Shown piece after piece: positions 44,965 through 53,188 of a stretch of 64,000 nucleotides of DNA (the stretch's first letter is position 1; the number at the start of each line of letters is the position of its first letter). The notes below the pieces were generated by a model. That model saw nothing but the letters and a program-made list of their open reading frames with translations. It did no database searches and was not told where the DNA came from. Position numbers and translations under genes: made by a program. The stretch is from CAZHVS01 sp964536015 (lineage in GTDB: Bacteria > Bacteroidota > Ignavibacteria > Ignavibacteriales > Ignavibacteriaceae), in contig CAZHVS010000001.1 in assembly GCA_964536015.1 (NCBI GenBank), positions 186,001 to 250,000 on the forward strand, given 5' to 3'.

Positions 44965-45887
44965 AAAGAATTTTCTTTATTGTTTTATTGACTGTTTCAG
45001 TATTTTCACAAAATGTTAAAGTATCTGCCGGTACTGATAGGACTCAGTATAAAATTGGTGATTATATTTTTCTTAAATACGAAGTACTTCATAACAAAAA
45101 TATTGAAATATTTTTTCCTTCGTTTAAAGATTCACTAAAAAAACTAGAATTAATCGCTCAAAAGCCGGTAGTAAAAACCGATACTATTGGACAACTTAAA
45201 TCAACTTTTGAATTTGTTCTTACGGGATTTGATTCGGGAGCAGTTTCAATTCCAGCTATAAAAATTTTTTACAAATCTAAAGGTGATTCAACCATTTCAA
45301 CCATTCAAACTGATTCTCTAATGTTGATTGTTCATACTCTTAAAGTAGATGTTGGTGTTGAAATAAAAGATGTGAAAGAACCGGAAAGAATACCAATGGA
45401 TTGGAGAAGTATTATCTTATGGGTGTTGATAATCAGTCTGGTAATTGTTTTGGGAATTTATTTGTTCAGAAAATTTAAGAAAAGAAAAAAAGAAATAGAA
45501 ACTCAACCAGAAGTTGTCAAAGAGCCACATGAAGTTGCTTTTGAATTATTAAAAGAACTAGAAGAAAAGAAACTCTGGCAAAATGGAAAAATTAAAGAAT
45601 ATCATTCAGAGATTACAAGTATAATTAGAGCATATTTTGAAAGTAGGTTTTCGCTTCCGGCACTTGAGCTTACTACATCTGAGGTTTTATATCATTTACA
45701 AAGAAGGAGTGATACTGGTACAATTTATAATCTTACCAGGGACTTTTTAAACAATGCAGATATGGTAAAGTTTGCAAAATATATTCCAATGGATAAGGTA
45801 AATGAAGAAATGATGAGCCAGGCAGTTAAAATTGTTGAACTTACTGTACCTGATAAAGTTGAACAGGGAGATGTAAAGAATGTTTAG
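44958..45887 (+). CDS. Bat-operon membrane protein (DUF4381-like)
   Basis: A 309-residue protein with a signal peptide (through 'TVSVFSQ'), a beta-rich periplasmic domain of about 125 residues resembling the BatD type, one membrane helix (about 150-172, 'IILWVLIISLVIVLGIYLF') and a cytoplasmic helical tail with 'HEVAFELLKELEEKKLWQNGKIKEYHSEIT', typical of DUF4381-like tails. It sits between the DUF58 gene and batA, overlapping both. Such proteins are common in Bat operons, but their role is not known. Confidence 0.75.
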   Translation: MVKRIFFIVLLTVSVFSQNVKVSAGTDRTQYKIGDYIFLKYEVLHNKNIEIFFPSFKDSLKKLELIAQKPVVKTDTIGQLKSTFEFVLTGFDSGAVSIPAIKIFYKSKGDSTISTIQTDSLMLIVHTLKVDVGVEIKDVKEPERIPMDWRSIILWVLIISLVIVLGIYLFRKFKKRKKEIETQPEVVKEPHEVAFELLKELEEKKLWQNGKIKEYHSEITSIIRAYFESRFSLPALELTTSEVLYHLQRRSDTGTIYNLTRDFLNNADMVKFAKYIPMDKVNEEMMSQAVKIVELTVPDKVEQGDVKNV

Positions 45888-46878
45888 TTCTAATTATTCC
45901 TTTGCATATCCGTATATGTTTTTATTTCTTCTAATTATTCCAGCGATGATATTCTGGTGGATTTTTAAAATTAGGAGAAAAAGTCCAGCTTTAACTTTTT
46001 CGAAATTGGGTTTTCTTTTTGATTACAAAAAATCATTCAAAGAAAAATTTAACCAGATTCCAATAGTATTAAGATTACTCGGAATGATTTTGTTAATAAT
46101 TGCATTGGCTCGTCCACAGAGTTTTAGTAGCGGTGAGAATGTGTTTACCGAAGGTATTGATATTGCGATCGTACTCGATATTTCCGGTTCGATGCTGGCA
46201 GAAGATTTTAAACCTAATAGACTGGATGCGGCAAAAAATATTACGCAAAATTTTATTGATGGAAGAATAACTGATCAAATTGGCCTCGTAATATTTTCAA
46301 GAGATGCATTTACACAATGTCCTCTTACAATTGATTATAATGTCCTGAAAAATTTACTTCGTGAAGTTAAAAGTGGAATGATTGAAGATGGTACTGCAAT
46401 AGGAAATGCAATAGCTAACGGAGTAAACAGGTTAAAAGAAAGTAAATCAAAAAGCAGAGTAATGATTCTTTTAACAGATGGAATTAATAATGCTGGTGAA
46501 ATTGATCCATTAACATCATCTGAAATAGCAAAAAAATATGGTATAAGAATTTATACAATTGGTGTAGGTACTCTTGGTGAAGCACCATATCCTTTTCAAA
46601 CACCATTTGGTATCCGCTACCAGATGGTTCCTGTTGAAATTGATGAAAATATTTTAAAGCAAATAGCTGCAAATACAGGCGGTAAATATTTTCGTGCAAC
46701 TAATAATAAAAAACTTGAGAATATTTATAATGAAATTGATAAGATGGAAAAAACACGTACAGAAGTAACTTCATATAGAACAAAGAAAGAATTGTTTTTT
46801 CCCTGGTTGATTTCAGGATTATTAATATTACTTTTTGAGCTTGGGCTATCAAAGACATTATTTAAGAGGTTACCATAA
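45880..46878 (+). CDS. batA: BatA, membrane-anchored VWA-domain protein
   Basis: A 332-residue protein with two N-terminal helices (one spans ~12-28, one ~58-75), a VWA domain with intact MIDAS ('VLDISGSM', 'LTDGINNAGEID') and a C-terminal helix (~305-325). The VWA domain would be in the periplasm. It starts 8 nt inside the upstream gene and ends at the batB start. The A-B order and topology match the Bacteroides aerotolerance operon. Confidence 0.92.
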   Translation: MFSSNYSFAYPYMFLFLLIIPAMIFWWIFKIRRKSPALTFSKLGFLFDYKKSFKEKFNQIPIVLRLLGMILLIIALARPQSFSSGENVFTEGIDIAIVLDISGSMLAEDFKPNRLDAAKNITQNFIDGRITDQIGLVIFSRDAFTQCPLTIDYNVLKNLLREVKSGMIEDGTAIGNAIANGVNRLKESKSKSRVMILLTDGINNAGEIDPLTSSEIAKKYGIRIYTIGVGTLGEAPYPFQTPFGIRYQMVPVEIDENILKQIAANTGGKYFRATNNKKLENIYNEIDKMEKTRTEVTSYRTKKELFFPWLISGLLILLFELGLSKTLFKRLP

Positions 46879-47927
46879 TGTTTAGATTTGCTCAACCACA
46901 TTATCTATATTTTCTTTATCTGATTCCTGTAATCACCATTTTATTCTTTTTGTATTTTAGAAAGAAGAAAAAATATCTCCTCCAATTTGCTGAAAAGGAT
47001 TTACATGAAGTTTTATTTGGTGAAAAAAGTTTTCTAAAAGAAATCTTTAAATTTGTTTTGTTTATAGCAGCCTTAAGTCTGTTAATACTTGCCATAGCCA
47101 GACCACAACTTGGTTCTCGGATTGAAGAAGTAAAACAGATTGGTATTGAAATCTATATTTGTCTTGATGTTTCGATGAGTATGAAAGCCGAAGATCTAAA
47201 ACCAAACAGGTTAGATCAGGCAAAAAATGAAATTTCTTCTTTAATTAAAAATCTTCAGGGAGATAAAATTGGTTTGATAATTTTTGCTGGTGATGCTTTC
47301 ATACAGTTTCCATTAACAACAGATTATTCTGCTGCGAATCTGTTCCTGTCAGCAGTAGATGTTGGTTCAGTTCCTCAACCGGGAACAGCAATTGCAAATT
47401 CTATTAATCTTGCAATAAAATCCTTCGATTACAAATCCCCTGCAAAAAAAGTTATTATTCTTATTACCGACGGAGAGGATCACGAGGGAGATATTGATGC
47501 AGCCATTAAAAATGCAAATGATAATAATGTTCTTTTGTTTGCAATTGGAATGGGTTCTCCAAACGGATCACCAATTCCAATTTATGATAACAGGGGAAAT
47601 CAGGTTGATTTTAAAAGAGATAATAAAGGGAATATAGTCCTTACAAAACTTGATGAAATCACTTTACGAAAAATCTCTCAAGAAGGAAGAGGAAAATATT
47701 ACGTTGCTTCTGGCTATAGAAATGAACTTGAAGTGATTTTTAAAGATTTATCTAATATTGAAAAATCTGAATTTGGTTCAAAGAGAATTTCAGATTATGA
47801 AGATAAATATTATTACTTCCTTTTTCCCGCATTACTGCTGTTAACCATTGAATTTTTTGTTTCCGAAAAAAAATCTCATTTCTTAACTAAAATTATGAAT
47901 TCTTATAAGTTGAAAAAACAGATATGA
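46878..47927 (+). CDS. batB: BatB, membrane-anchored VWA-domain protein
   Basis: A 349-residue paralogue of BatA with the same layout: two N-terminal helices, a VWA domain ('CLDVSMSMKAEDLKPNRLDQAK', 'LITDGEDHEGD') and a C-terminal helix. The MIDAS reads Asp-x-Ser-x-Ser. Its start shares 1 nt with the batA stop. BatA and BatB are thought to form a membrane complex. Confidence 0.92.
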   Translation: MFRFAQPHYLYFLYLIPVITILFFLYFRKKKKYLLQFAEKDLHEVLFGEKSFLKEIFKFVLFIAALSLLILAIARPQLGSRIEEVKQIGIEIYICLDVSMSMKAEDLKPNRLDQAKNEISSLIKNLQGDKIGLIIFAGDAFIQFPLTTDYSAANLFLSAVDVGSVPQPGTAIANSINLAIKSFDYKSPAKKVIILITDGEDHEGDIDAAIKNANDNNVLLFAIGMGSPNGSPIPIYDNRGNQVDFKRDNKGNIVLTKLDEITLRKISQEGRGKYYVASGYRNELEVIFKDLSNIEKSEFGSKRISDYEDKYYYFLFPALLLLTIEFFVSEKKSHFLTKIMNSYKLKKQI

Positions 47928-48628
47928 AGAGAGTTTTCCCCATATTTGCAGTTATAATATTGTTTAGCAATATTGGTTTTACTCAATCGGTTAGGTCATT
48001 GAATAATGAAGGTGTGGATTTATACAAAAAACAAAAATTTACCGATGCTGAAGTAAATTTCAGGAAAAGTCTGGAAAGCGATAAAGATAATAAAAATCTT
48101 ATTCCCCATTTTAATTTGGGAGACGCTTATTATAAACAGGGGAAATATGAAGATGCAATAAAATCTTATAACAATGTTGTTTCCAAAACAAATGACAAAG
48201 AATTAAAATCAAAATCATTTTATAATATCGGAAATTCTCTTTTAAAATCTCAAAAACTTGAAGAAAGTATAGAAGCATATAAAAATTCGTTAAGGTTAAA
48301 TCCGGGTGATGAAGATGCAAAGTACAATTTATCATACGCTTTGAAATTGTTACAACAACAAAAGGAACAGCAAAAAAACAAAAACGATAAACAAGATAAG
48401 AATAAAGATAAAAATCAGGATAAACAACAGAATCAGGATCAGAATAAAGATCAACAAAAAAAAGATCAGGATAAACAACAGCAGAATCAACAGCAGAAAC
48501 AAGAACAAAAAATGAGTAAGGAAGATGCTGAAAGAATGCTGAATGCACTGAAAAATAATGAGAAAGATTTGCAAAAAAAACTACGACAAAAAGTCGGTTC
48601 CCGTGTTTGGAGAGAAAAGGATTGGTAA
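47924..48628 (+). CDS. batC: BatC, TPR protein with Gln/Lys/Asp-rich low-complexity region
   Basis: A 234-residue protein with a signal peptide (through 'NIGFTQ'), about three TPRs (residues 25-135, e.g. 'PHFNLGDAYYKQGKYEDAIKSYNNVV') and a ~60-residue low-complexity stretch of Gln, Lys, Asp and Asn (about 143-200) before a helical end ('KEDAERMLNALKNNEKDLQ'). The low-complexity part is a hallmark of BatC. It overlaps batB by 4 nt and shares 1 nt with batD. Confidence 0.9.
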   Translation: MKRVFPIFAVIILFSNIGFTQSVRSLNNEGVDLYKKQKFTDAEVNFRKSLESDKDNKNLIPHFNLGDAYYKQGKYEDAIKSYNNVVSKTNDKELKSKSFYNIGNSLLKSQKLEESIEAYKNSLRLNPGDEDAKYNLSYALKLLQQQKEQQKNKNDKQDKNKDKNQDKQQNQDQNKDQQKKDQDKQQQNQQQKQEQKMSKEDAERMLNALKNNEKDLQKKLRQKVGSRVWREKDW

Positions 48629-50451
48629 TGCAAATGAAAAATATTTTTTTATCTATCTTTTTATTTTTTCTCTTTTTTTCTGAAATTAAATCACAAAGTT
48701 TTACTGCTTCTGTAAGCAGTAATCCTGTTTCACTTGACCAGCAATTTGAATTATCGTTTACAGTAAGCGGTCAGGATGTAAATGGAATAAGTGGATTTAA
48801 AGCTCCGGGTTTTAAAGATTTCATTACTCTTTCAGGACCAAATCAATCGACAAGTATGCAAATAATAAATGGTGCTATGTCAGGTTCTGTAACATATTCA
48901 TATTACCTTCAACCAAGAGAAGTTGGAAAATTTACTATTGGTGGAGCAACAATTAATTATAAAGGAAAAATTCTAACTTCGAATTCTATTACAATTGAAG
49001 TAATTAAAGGAAGTGGAAAACCTCAACAAAATACCAAGCAGCAAAATCAAACTGTTTCCAACCAGGAAATTGGAGAAAATCTTTTCATTAAAGCATTTGT
49101 TGATAAAAATACTGTTTATCAAGGTGAGCAAGTAACTGTAACCTATAAATTATTTACAAGAGTAAATATCTCATCACCGCAGGTATCAAAACTTCCCTCA
49201 TATCAGGGGTTGTGGTCTGAAGAAATTGAGACACCCCAAAATATTTTATTTATACGTGAAGTAATTGACGGTAAAACTTTTAACGTTGGAGTACTAAAGA
49301 AAGCAGCTCTTTTTCCAACTCAGAGTGGAGATTTATCAGTAACTCCATTTGAGCTTAAAATTCCTGTAATGATTCAAAAGCGAAGAAGTAACAATCTCTT
49401 TGATGATTTTTTTAATGATCCATTTTTTAATCCTACTGAGACAGTTGAATACACAGCTCGTTCAAATACTGTAAAAGTAAAAGTTCTACCATTGCCTTCA
49501 AAAACTGAAGAATCATTTAATGGAGCTGTGGGAAATTTTTCTTTCAAGGTTGATTTGGATAAGAAAAAAACCAAGCAAAATGAACCGGTTTCCTTGAAAA
49601 TTGAAATTAATGGAACAGGGAACATTAGCCTAATTGAGCCTCCAAAAATTGAATTACCAAGTGGGTTCGAAAGTTATGATCCAAAGATTTCAGATAATAT
49701 AAACAGAAGTGGAGTGATATCAGGGAGAAAATCTTTTGAGTATCTTATTGTTCCTAGAATTGATGGAAGACAGGAAATACCAGAAATAAAGTTTACTTAC
49801 TTTAATCCTCAAAAAAAAGATTATATTACACTTTCATCAGGACCATTTCAAATAGAGATTGAAAAAGGTTCTGGAGATTATACTGGTGTCTCAGGATTAT
49901 CGAAAGAAGAAATTAAATTACTTGATCAGGATATTCATTATATTAAAACTGATGTTTCTGAGTTAGGAAATAAAGAGACATTACTAATTTCGAAAACAGG
50001 TTTTTGGATTGGAATTCTTGCAATAATTTCTGCTTTTAGTGGATTAATAATCTGGAAAAGGAAAGAAGATAATCTTGCAGGTAATCTACAATTATTGAAA
50101 AATCTTCGTGCAGAGAAGATTGCAAAAAAAAGTTTGAAAATAGCATCGAGATTTCTTGCAGAAAAAAAATCTGAAAAATTTTATGAAGAAATTTCAAGAG
50201 CTATAATAGGCTATCTAGAAAATAAGCTTTCCCTTCCGAAAGCAGATTTGTCATTTGAAACCGCATCATTAGCTCTGAGAGTTAGAAATGTTGATTCTAT
50301 GTTGATCGAATCACTTCTTTCCACAATTCAAAAATGTGAATTCATTAAATATGCTCCTGTTACTGATGGGGTAAATGATATGCATAGTATCTATTCAGAA
50401 GCAGTAAATTTGATTGTAAAATTAGAGCAAGAGTTAAATAAGAGGAATTAA
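48628..50451 (+). CDS. batD: BatD (oxygen-tolerance protein)
   Basis: About 607 residues: signal peptide (through 'SEIKSQ'), two or more beta-sandwich domains ('SFTASVSSNPVSLDQQFEL', 'FIKAFVDKNTVYQGEQVTVTYKLF'), one membrane helix (~457-476) and a cytoplasmic helical tail. The frame opens further upstream within batC, but ATG 48628 overlapping the batC stop by 1 nt, or ATG 48634, suits the signal peptide. The family is annotated BatD; its exact task is not known. Confidence 0.92.
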   Translation: MQMKNIFLSIFLFFLFFSEIKSQSFTASVSSNPVSLDQQFELSFTVSGQDVNGISGFKAPGFKDFITLSGPNQSTSMQIINGAMSGSVTYSYYLQPREVGKFTIGGATINYKGKILTSNSITIEVIKGSGKPQQNTKQQNQTVSNQEIGENLFIKAFVDKNTVYQGEQVTVTYKLFTRVNISSPQVSKLPSYQGLWSEEIETPQNILFIREVIDGKTFNVGVLKKAALFPTQSGDLSVTPFELKIPVMIQKRRSNNLFDDFFNDPFFNPTETVEYTARSNTVKVKVLPLPSKTEESFNGAVGNFSFKVDLDKKKTKQNEPVSLKIEINGTGNISLIEPPKIELPSGFESYDPKISDNINRSGVISGRKSFEYLIVPRIDGRQEIPEIKFTYFNPQKKDYITLSSGPFQIEIEKGSGDYTGVSGLSKEEIKLLDQDIHYIKTDVSELGNKETLLISKTGFWIGILAIISAFSGLIIWKRKEDNLAGNLQLLKNLRAEKIAKKSLKIASRFLAEKKSEKFYEEISRAIIGYLENKLSLPKADLSFETASLALRVRNVDSMLIESLLSTIQKCEFIKYAPVTDGVNDMHSIYSEAVNLIVKLEQELNKRN

Positions 50452-50455
50452 TGCA

Positions 50456-51238
50456 ATGATTTTATTTTCAAAAAGTATAACTTTAAAATTTTTCTTATTG
50501 CTTAGTATAACTTTATGTTCTTTATCTGTTTCTTACGCAGAAAGTGTAGAACAACTTTTTAACAAAGCAAATAATTATTATAAAGTTAAAAAATATATTG
50601 ATGCAATTGCAACTTATAATGAAATATTAAAACAGGGAAATGAGTCTTATATTGTTTATTATAATTTAGGAAACACCTATTATAAAAACGGAAATTTTGG
50701 ATATGCTATTTTGTACTTTGAAAAAGCATTAAAGTTATCTCCAGGAGATGAAGATATCATTCATAATATTGCAATTGTTTCTAGCAAATTAAAAGATAAG
50801 GTTGAAATTGTTCCTAAGCTTTTTATTTTTAACTGGTGGGAAGCATTAATTTCAATCTTTTCTCCAGATGCTTGGACTATAGTAACTTCAATTTTTTTTA
50901 TTATGATTTTATTGGCAATTACTCTTTTCTTTTTTAGCAGAACATTTATCTTAAACAGAATTGCCTTTTTTTGCGGAATTATTTTTATATTTTTATTTTT
51001 CATATCTTTTATTCTTACAATTGGGAAAATAGAATCTGCAAAAGGTTCAAATTATGGAGTATTAATTAACAATGTTGCAAATGTGAAATCTTCCCCTGAT
51101 GAAAATGGGAAAGTTACTTTTATTATTCACGAGGGGTTAAAAGTGAAAATTGAAGATGAAATTGATAACTGGTACAAAATCAGGCTTACCGATGGAAAAC
51201 TTGGATGGATTGAAAAAGAAGATATAGGAATTATCTAA
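50456..51238 (+). CDS. batE: BatE, TPR and SH3-like protein
   Basis: A 260-residue protein with a signal peptide (through 'SVSYAE'), TPR helices ('NKANNYYKVKKYIDAIATYNEIL', 'YYNLGNTYYKNGNFGYAILYFEKAL'), two membrane helices (~140-160 and ~168-188) and a C-terminal SH3b-like domain ('NNVANVKSSPDENGKVTFIIHEGLKVKI'). The TPR-TM-SH3 layout is typical of BatE. It is the last gene of the operon; no terminator of its own is evident. Confidence 0.9.
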   Translation: MILFSKSITLKFFLLLSITLCSLSVSYAESVEQLFNKANNYYKVKKYIDAIATYNEILKQGNESYIVYYNLGNTYYKNGNFGYAILYFEKALKLSPGDEDIIHNIAIVSSKLKDKVEIVPKLFIFNWWEALISIFSPDAWTIVTSIFFIMILLAITLFFFSRTFILNRIAFFCGIIFIFLFFISFILTIGKIESAKGSNYGVLINNVANVKSSPDENGKVTFIIHEGLKVKIEDEIDNWYKIRLTDGKLGWIEKEDIGII

Positions 51239-51339
51239 CTAAGATTAATGAACTATTTATTTAACCTGCTTGTTAACTCCTAAAACTAATCATATTATAT
51301 TTTAATAGTAATAATATTTATCACATTAATTGCATTCGC

Positions 51340-51504
51340 TTGAAATTATTTTTACAGTCAAAAAGCAATGATGCTAGGAATGTGAATATTCCTTGTAATT
51401 CTACTGGGCACAAAATAGAGAGAGTTACGAATGAGAAATGTTGTGATGATAATTCCTCTTGCTGTGGAGAAAAAACAGATAATGAAATAAGTGAAAAACA
51501 ATAA
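51340..51504 (+). CDS. Possible Cys-rich miniprotein (54 codons)
   Basis: An open frame from TTG 51340 (or GTG 51382) to TAA 51502-51504. The C-terminal half has 'CNSTGHK' and 'CCDDNSSCCGEK', i.e. five Cys in a small acidic peptide, a look seen in metal-binding miniproteins. No clear ribosome site or ATG supports it, so it may be a gene remnant. It would be metal-binding if made, but that is inference only. Confidence 0.3.
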   Translation: MKLFLQSKSNDARNVNIPCNSTGHKIERVTNEKCCDDNSSCCGEKTDNEISEKQ

Positions 51505-51547
51505 ATTTAGTTTAAAATTAATTTTGTGACAAAAAACATAAAAAGAA

Positions 51548-51574
51548 TTTGTTTTGAATTTTTTTTTATATAAT
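51548..51574 (+). promoter_or_regulatory. Promoter-like boxes ahead of the candidate ncRNA
   Basis: TTTG at 51548-51551 and TATAAT at 51569-51574, with 17 nt between them; the overlapping TAATTTT (51571-51577) also fits the TAnnTTT part of the Bacteroidota -7 element. A start near 51583 would suit the folded RNA that follows. The region is AT-rich, so chance matches are easy. Confidence 0.35.
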
Positions 51575-51582
51575 TTTCATTG

Positions 51583-51850
51583 TGTCCGTTTCGATAATAT
51601 GGGTTAGAGAAGCAATCTATCATTAAAATTAATTAAATTTTACATTTAACTACGCAGCCTCGATTTAGTTAAATAGAATAAATATCAAATAACCATCATG
51701 ATTTTGCAAGACAGCTGGTGTAAACACTAACTGTAAATTTATTTATGATTTGGGCTGGGAAAAAATTTTATCATTTTTAGAATTTTTTCCCAACTCTCCC
51801 ATAAAACCTCTATTCCCCTGCATGTATTTCAAATACAAGCGGGGGTTTTT
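51583..51850 (+). ncRNA. Candidate structured RNA (~265 nt), family unknown
   Basis: The region folds in a way that chance would not easily give. A closing helix pairs 51598-51609 (TATGGG, 2-nt bulge, AGAG) with 51794-51803 (CTCTCCCATA). Inside it are a perfect 9-bp hairpin (51644-51652 with 51666-51674) and a perfect 12-bp hairpin (51756-51767 with 51781-51792) stacked next to the closing helix. An intrinsic terminator follows at 51815-51850 and promoter-like boxes precede it. The closed core is ~206 nt, near the size of 6S RNA, but I cannot match it to 6S, tmRNA, SRP or RNase P RNA. Confidence 0.5.
51815..51850 (+). terminator. Intrinsic terminator of the candidate ncRNA
   Basis: Stem 51815-51827 with 51833-51845, one G-T wobble and one A-A mismatch, 5-nt loop, then five T. 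It is the clearest Rho-independent terminator in the window. No coding gene ends just upstream, which argues that it ends an RNA gene. Confidence 0.7.
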
Positions 51851-51998
51851 ATTAATTATTTATTTCAAAAAAAATGTATGTTAATAACTTTTAAAGTTGT
51901 TTTATGCTCTTTAGGTTGTTAATTTTATTAATATATTTAAGTAACTAATAATGAGGAATATAGAAAAAATATCCATTTTGGATTATGGAGTCATAGAT

Positions 51999-53087
51999 AT
52001 GAATGCCAAAAAATATACTAAAACAAAACTGATGATTAGTGTCATTGAAGCAGGAATAATTTTTACTCTTATTCTACTTTTTGTAATTACAGGTTTAAGT
52101 TTGTATTTAGAAAAACTCTTATCAAATTATTTTGAAGATCAATATTTACTTCTAATAAGTTTCGTAAGTGTTGCAATTGTTTTTGTATCAATTTTTATTC
52201 TCCCATTAACATTTTATTCAGATTACATAATTGAACATAAATATAAATTAAGTAATCAAACTATATCAAAATATTTTACTGAAAGTTTAAAAGAAATATT
52301 AGTTACTTCTTTAATCGGGCTTCCTATTTTGTTGATGTTTTATTATGTGCTAAATCAATTTCAGCAATTATGGTATATACCATTTGCAATCTTTATGTTT
52401 TTTATATCGGTAGTTTTGGGGCAAATTTTCCCGATTTTTATCTTTCCTTTGTTTTATAAGGTTACTCCTTTAGAAGATGAAGAATTACAAAACCGTATAA
52501 GAAATCTTACTATTGGAACTAAACTGAAAATTGAAAATGTATTCAAATTCAACATGAGTAAGAATACCCGGAAAGCTAATGCGGCTTTCACAGGTTTGGG
52601 TAAATCAAAAAGAATTTTACTAGGTGATACTTTTATTGAAAATTACAGTCCTGATGAAATAGAAACAGTTCTTGCACATGAATTTGGGCATTTTCAACAA
52701 AAACATATTGTAAAAAATATTTTAATAGGAACGACTTTCAGTTTTGTATCATTATTTCTTATTGCACAGTTATATAACGCGAGTATATACTGGTTAGGCT
52801 TTGTGAGCTTAACAAAAATTTCTGCATTACCTTTGTTATTATTATGGGGAATGGTTATATCGTTAATATTTCAACCAGCTTCTAATTATCTTTCCCGAAA
52901 ATACGAATATGAAGCTGATGCATATTCTGTTAAAATAACCAATAAAAAAGAAGTATTTATTAACGCACTTGAAAAACTAAACGAACAAAATCTGGGTGAT
53001 AAAGAACCTCATCCATTTGTTGAATGGTTTTTTTATTCGCATCCATCAATAAAAAAACGAATTGATGCAATAAAGAACTCAGTTTAA
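51999..53087 (+). CDS. M48-family (Ste24-type) membrane metalloprotease
   Basis: About 362 residues with several membrane helices. The Zn site is 'VLAHEFGHFQQKH' (His-Glu-x-x-His, about residues 227-231) with the third ligand Glu in 'YEYEADAYS', and the C-terminal 'HPFVEWFFYSHPSIKKRIDAI' is typical of Ste24/CAAX protease 1. ATG 51999 is chosen because GGAG lies 11 nt upstream and helix 1 follows closely; an in-frame ATG at 51951 has no ribosome site. In bacteria these enzymes degrade membrane or misfolded proteins, since CAAX proteins are absent. Confidence 0.9.
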   Translation: MNAKKYTKTKLMISVIEAGIIFTLILLFVITGLSLYLEKLLSNYFEDQYLLLISFVSVAIVFVSIFILPLTFYSDYIIEHKYKLSNQTISKYFTESLKEILVTSLIGLPILLMFYYVLNQFQQLWYIPFAIFMFFISVVLGQIFPIFIFPLFYKVTPLEDEELQNRIRNLTIGTKLKIENVFKFNMSKNTRKANAAFTGLGKSKRILLGDTFIENYSPDEIETVLAHEFGHFQQKHIVKNILIGTTFSFVSLFLIAQLYNASIYWLGFVSLTKISALPLLLLWGMVISLIFQPASNYLSRKYEYEADAYSVKITNKKEVFINALEKLNEQNLGDKEPHPFVEWFFYSHPSIKKRIDAIKNSV

Positions 53088-53188
53088 GATAATTGTCTCA
53101 AAGACAAATTCTAATTTTTTCTGAAAATTGAATCCTAAAATTGATAACGATTATTCATTACTAGACTAATAAAAATAAAATTGATATA

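Larger units (their letters stand above)
51239..51998. other. Large intergenic region with miniprotein ORF and candidate ncRNA
   Basis: This 760-nt gap is the largest in the window. It holds a small Cys-rich ORF (51340-51504), a promoter-like pair of boxes (51548-51574), a candidate structured RNA (51583-51850) that ends in an intrinsic terminator, and an AT-rich leader before the protease gene. It is described in the features below. Confidence 0.6.

Noticed and set aside
48350..48574. Minus-strand open frame rich in Leu and Ile
   Set aside because: It is the antisense of the BatC Gln/Lys/Asp-rich low-complexity stretch.
51583..51850. Assignment of the candidate RNA as tmRNA, 6S, SRP or RNase P RNA
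   Set aside because: No tag-coding frame ending in Ala-Ala, no tRNA-like ends, no SRP or RNase P core motifs; 6S could not be confirmed by eye.
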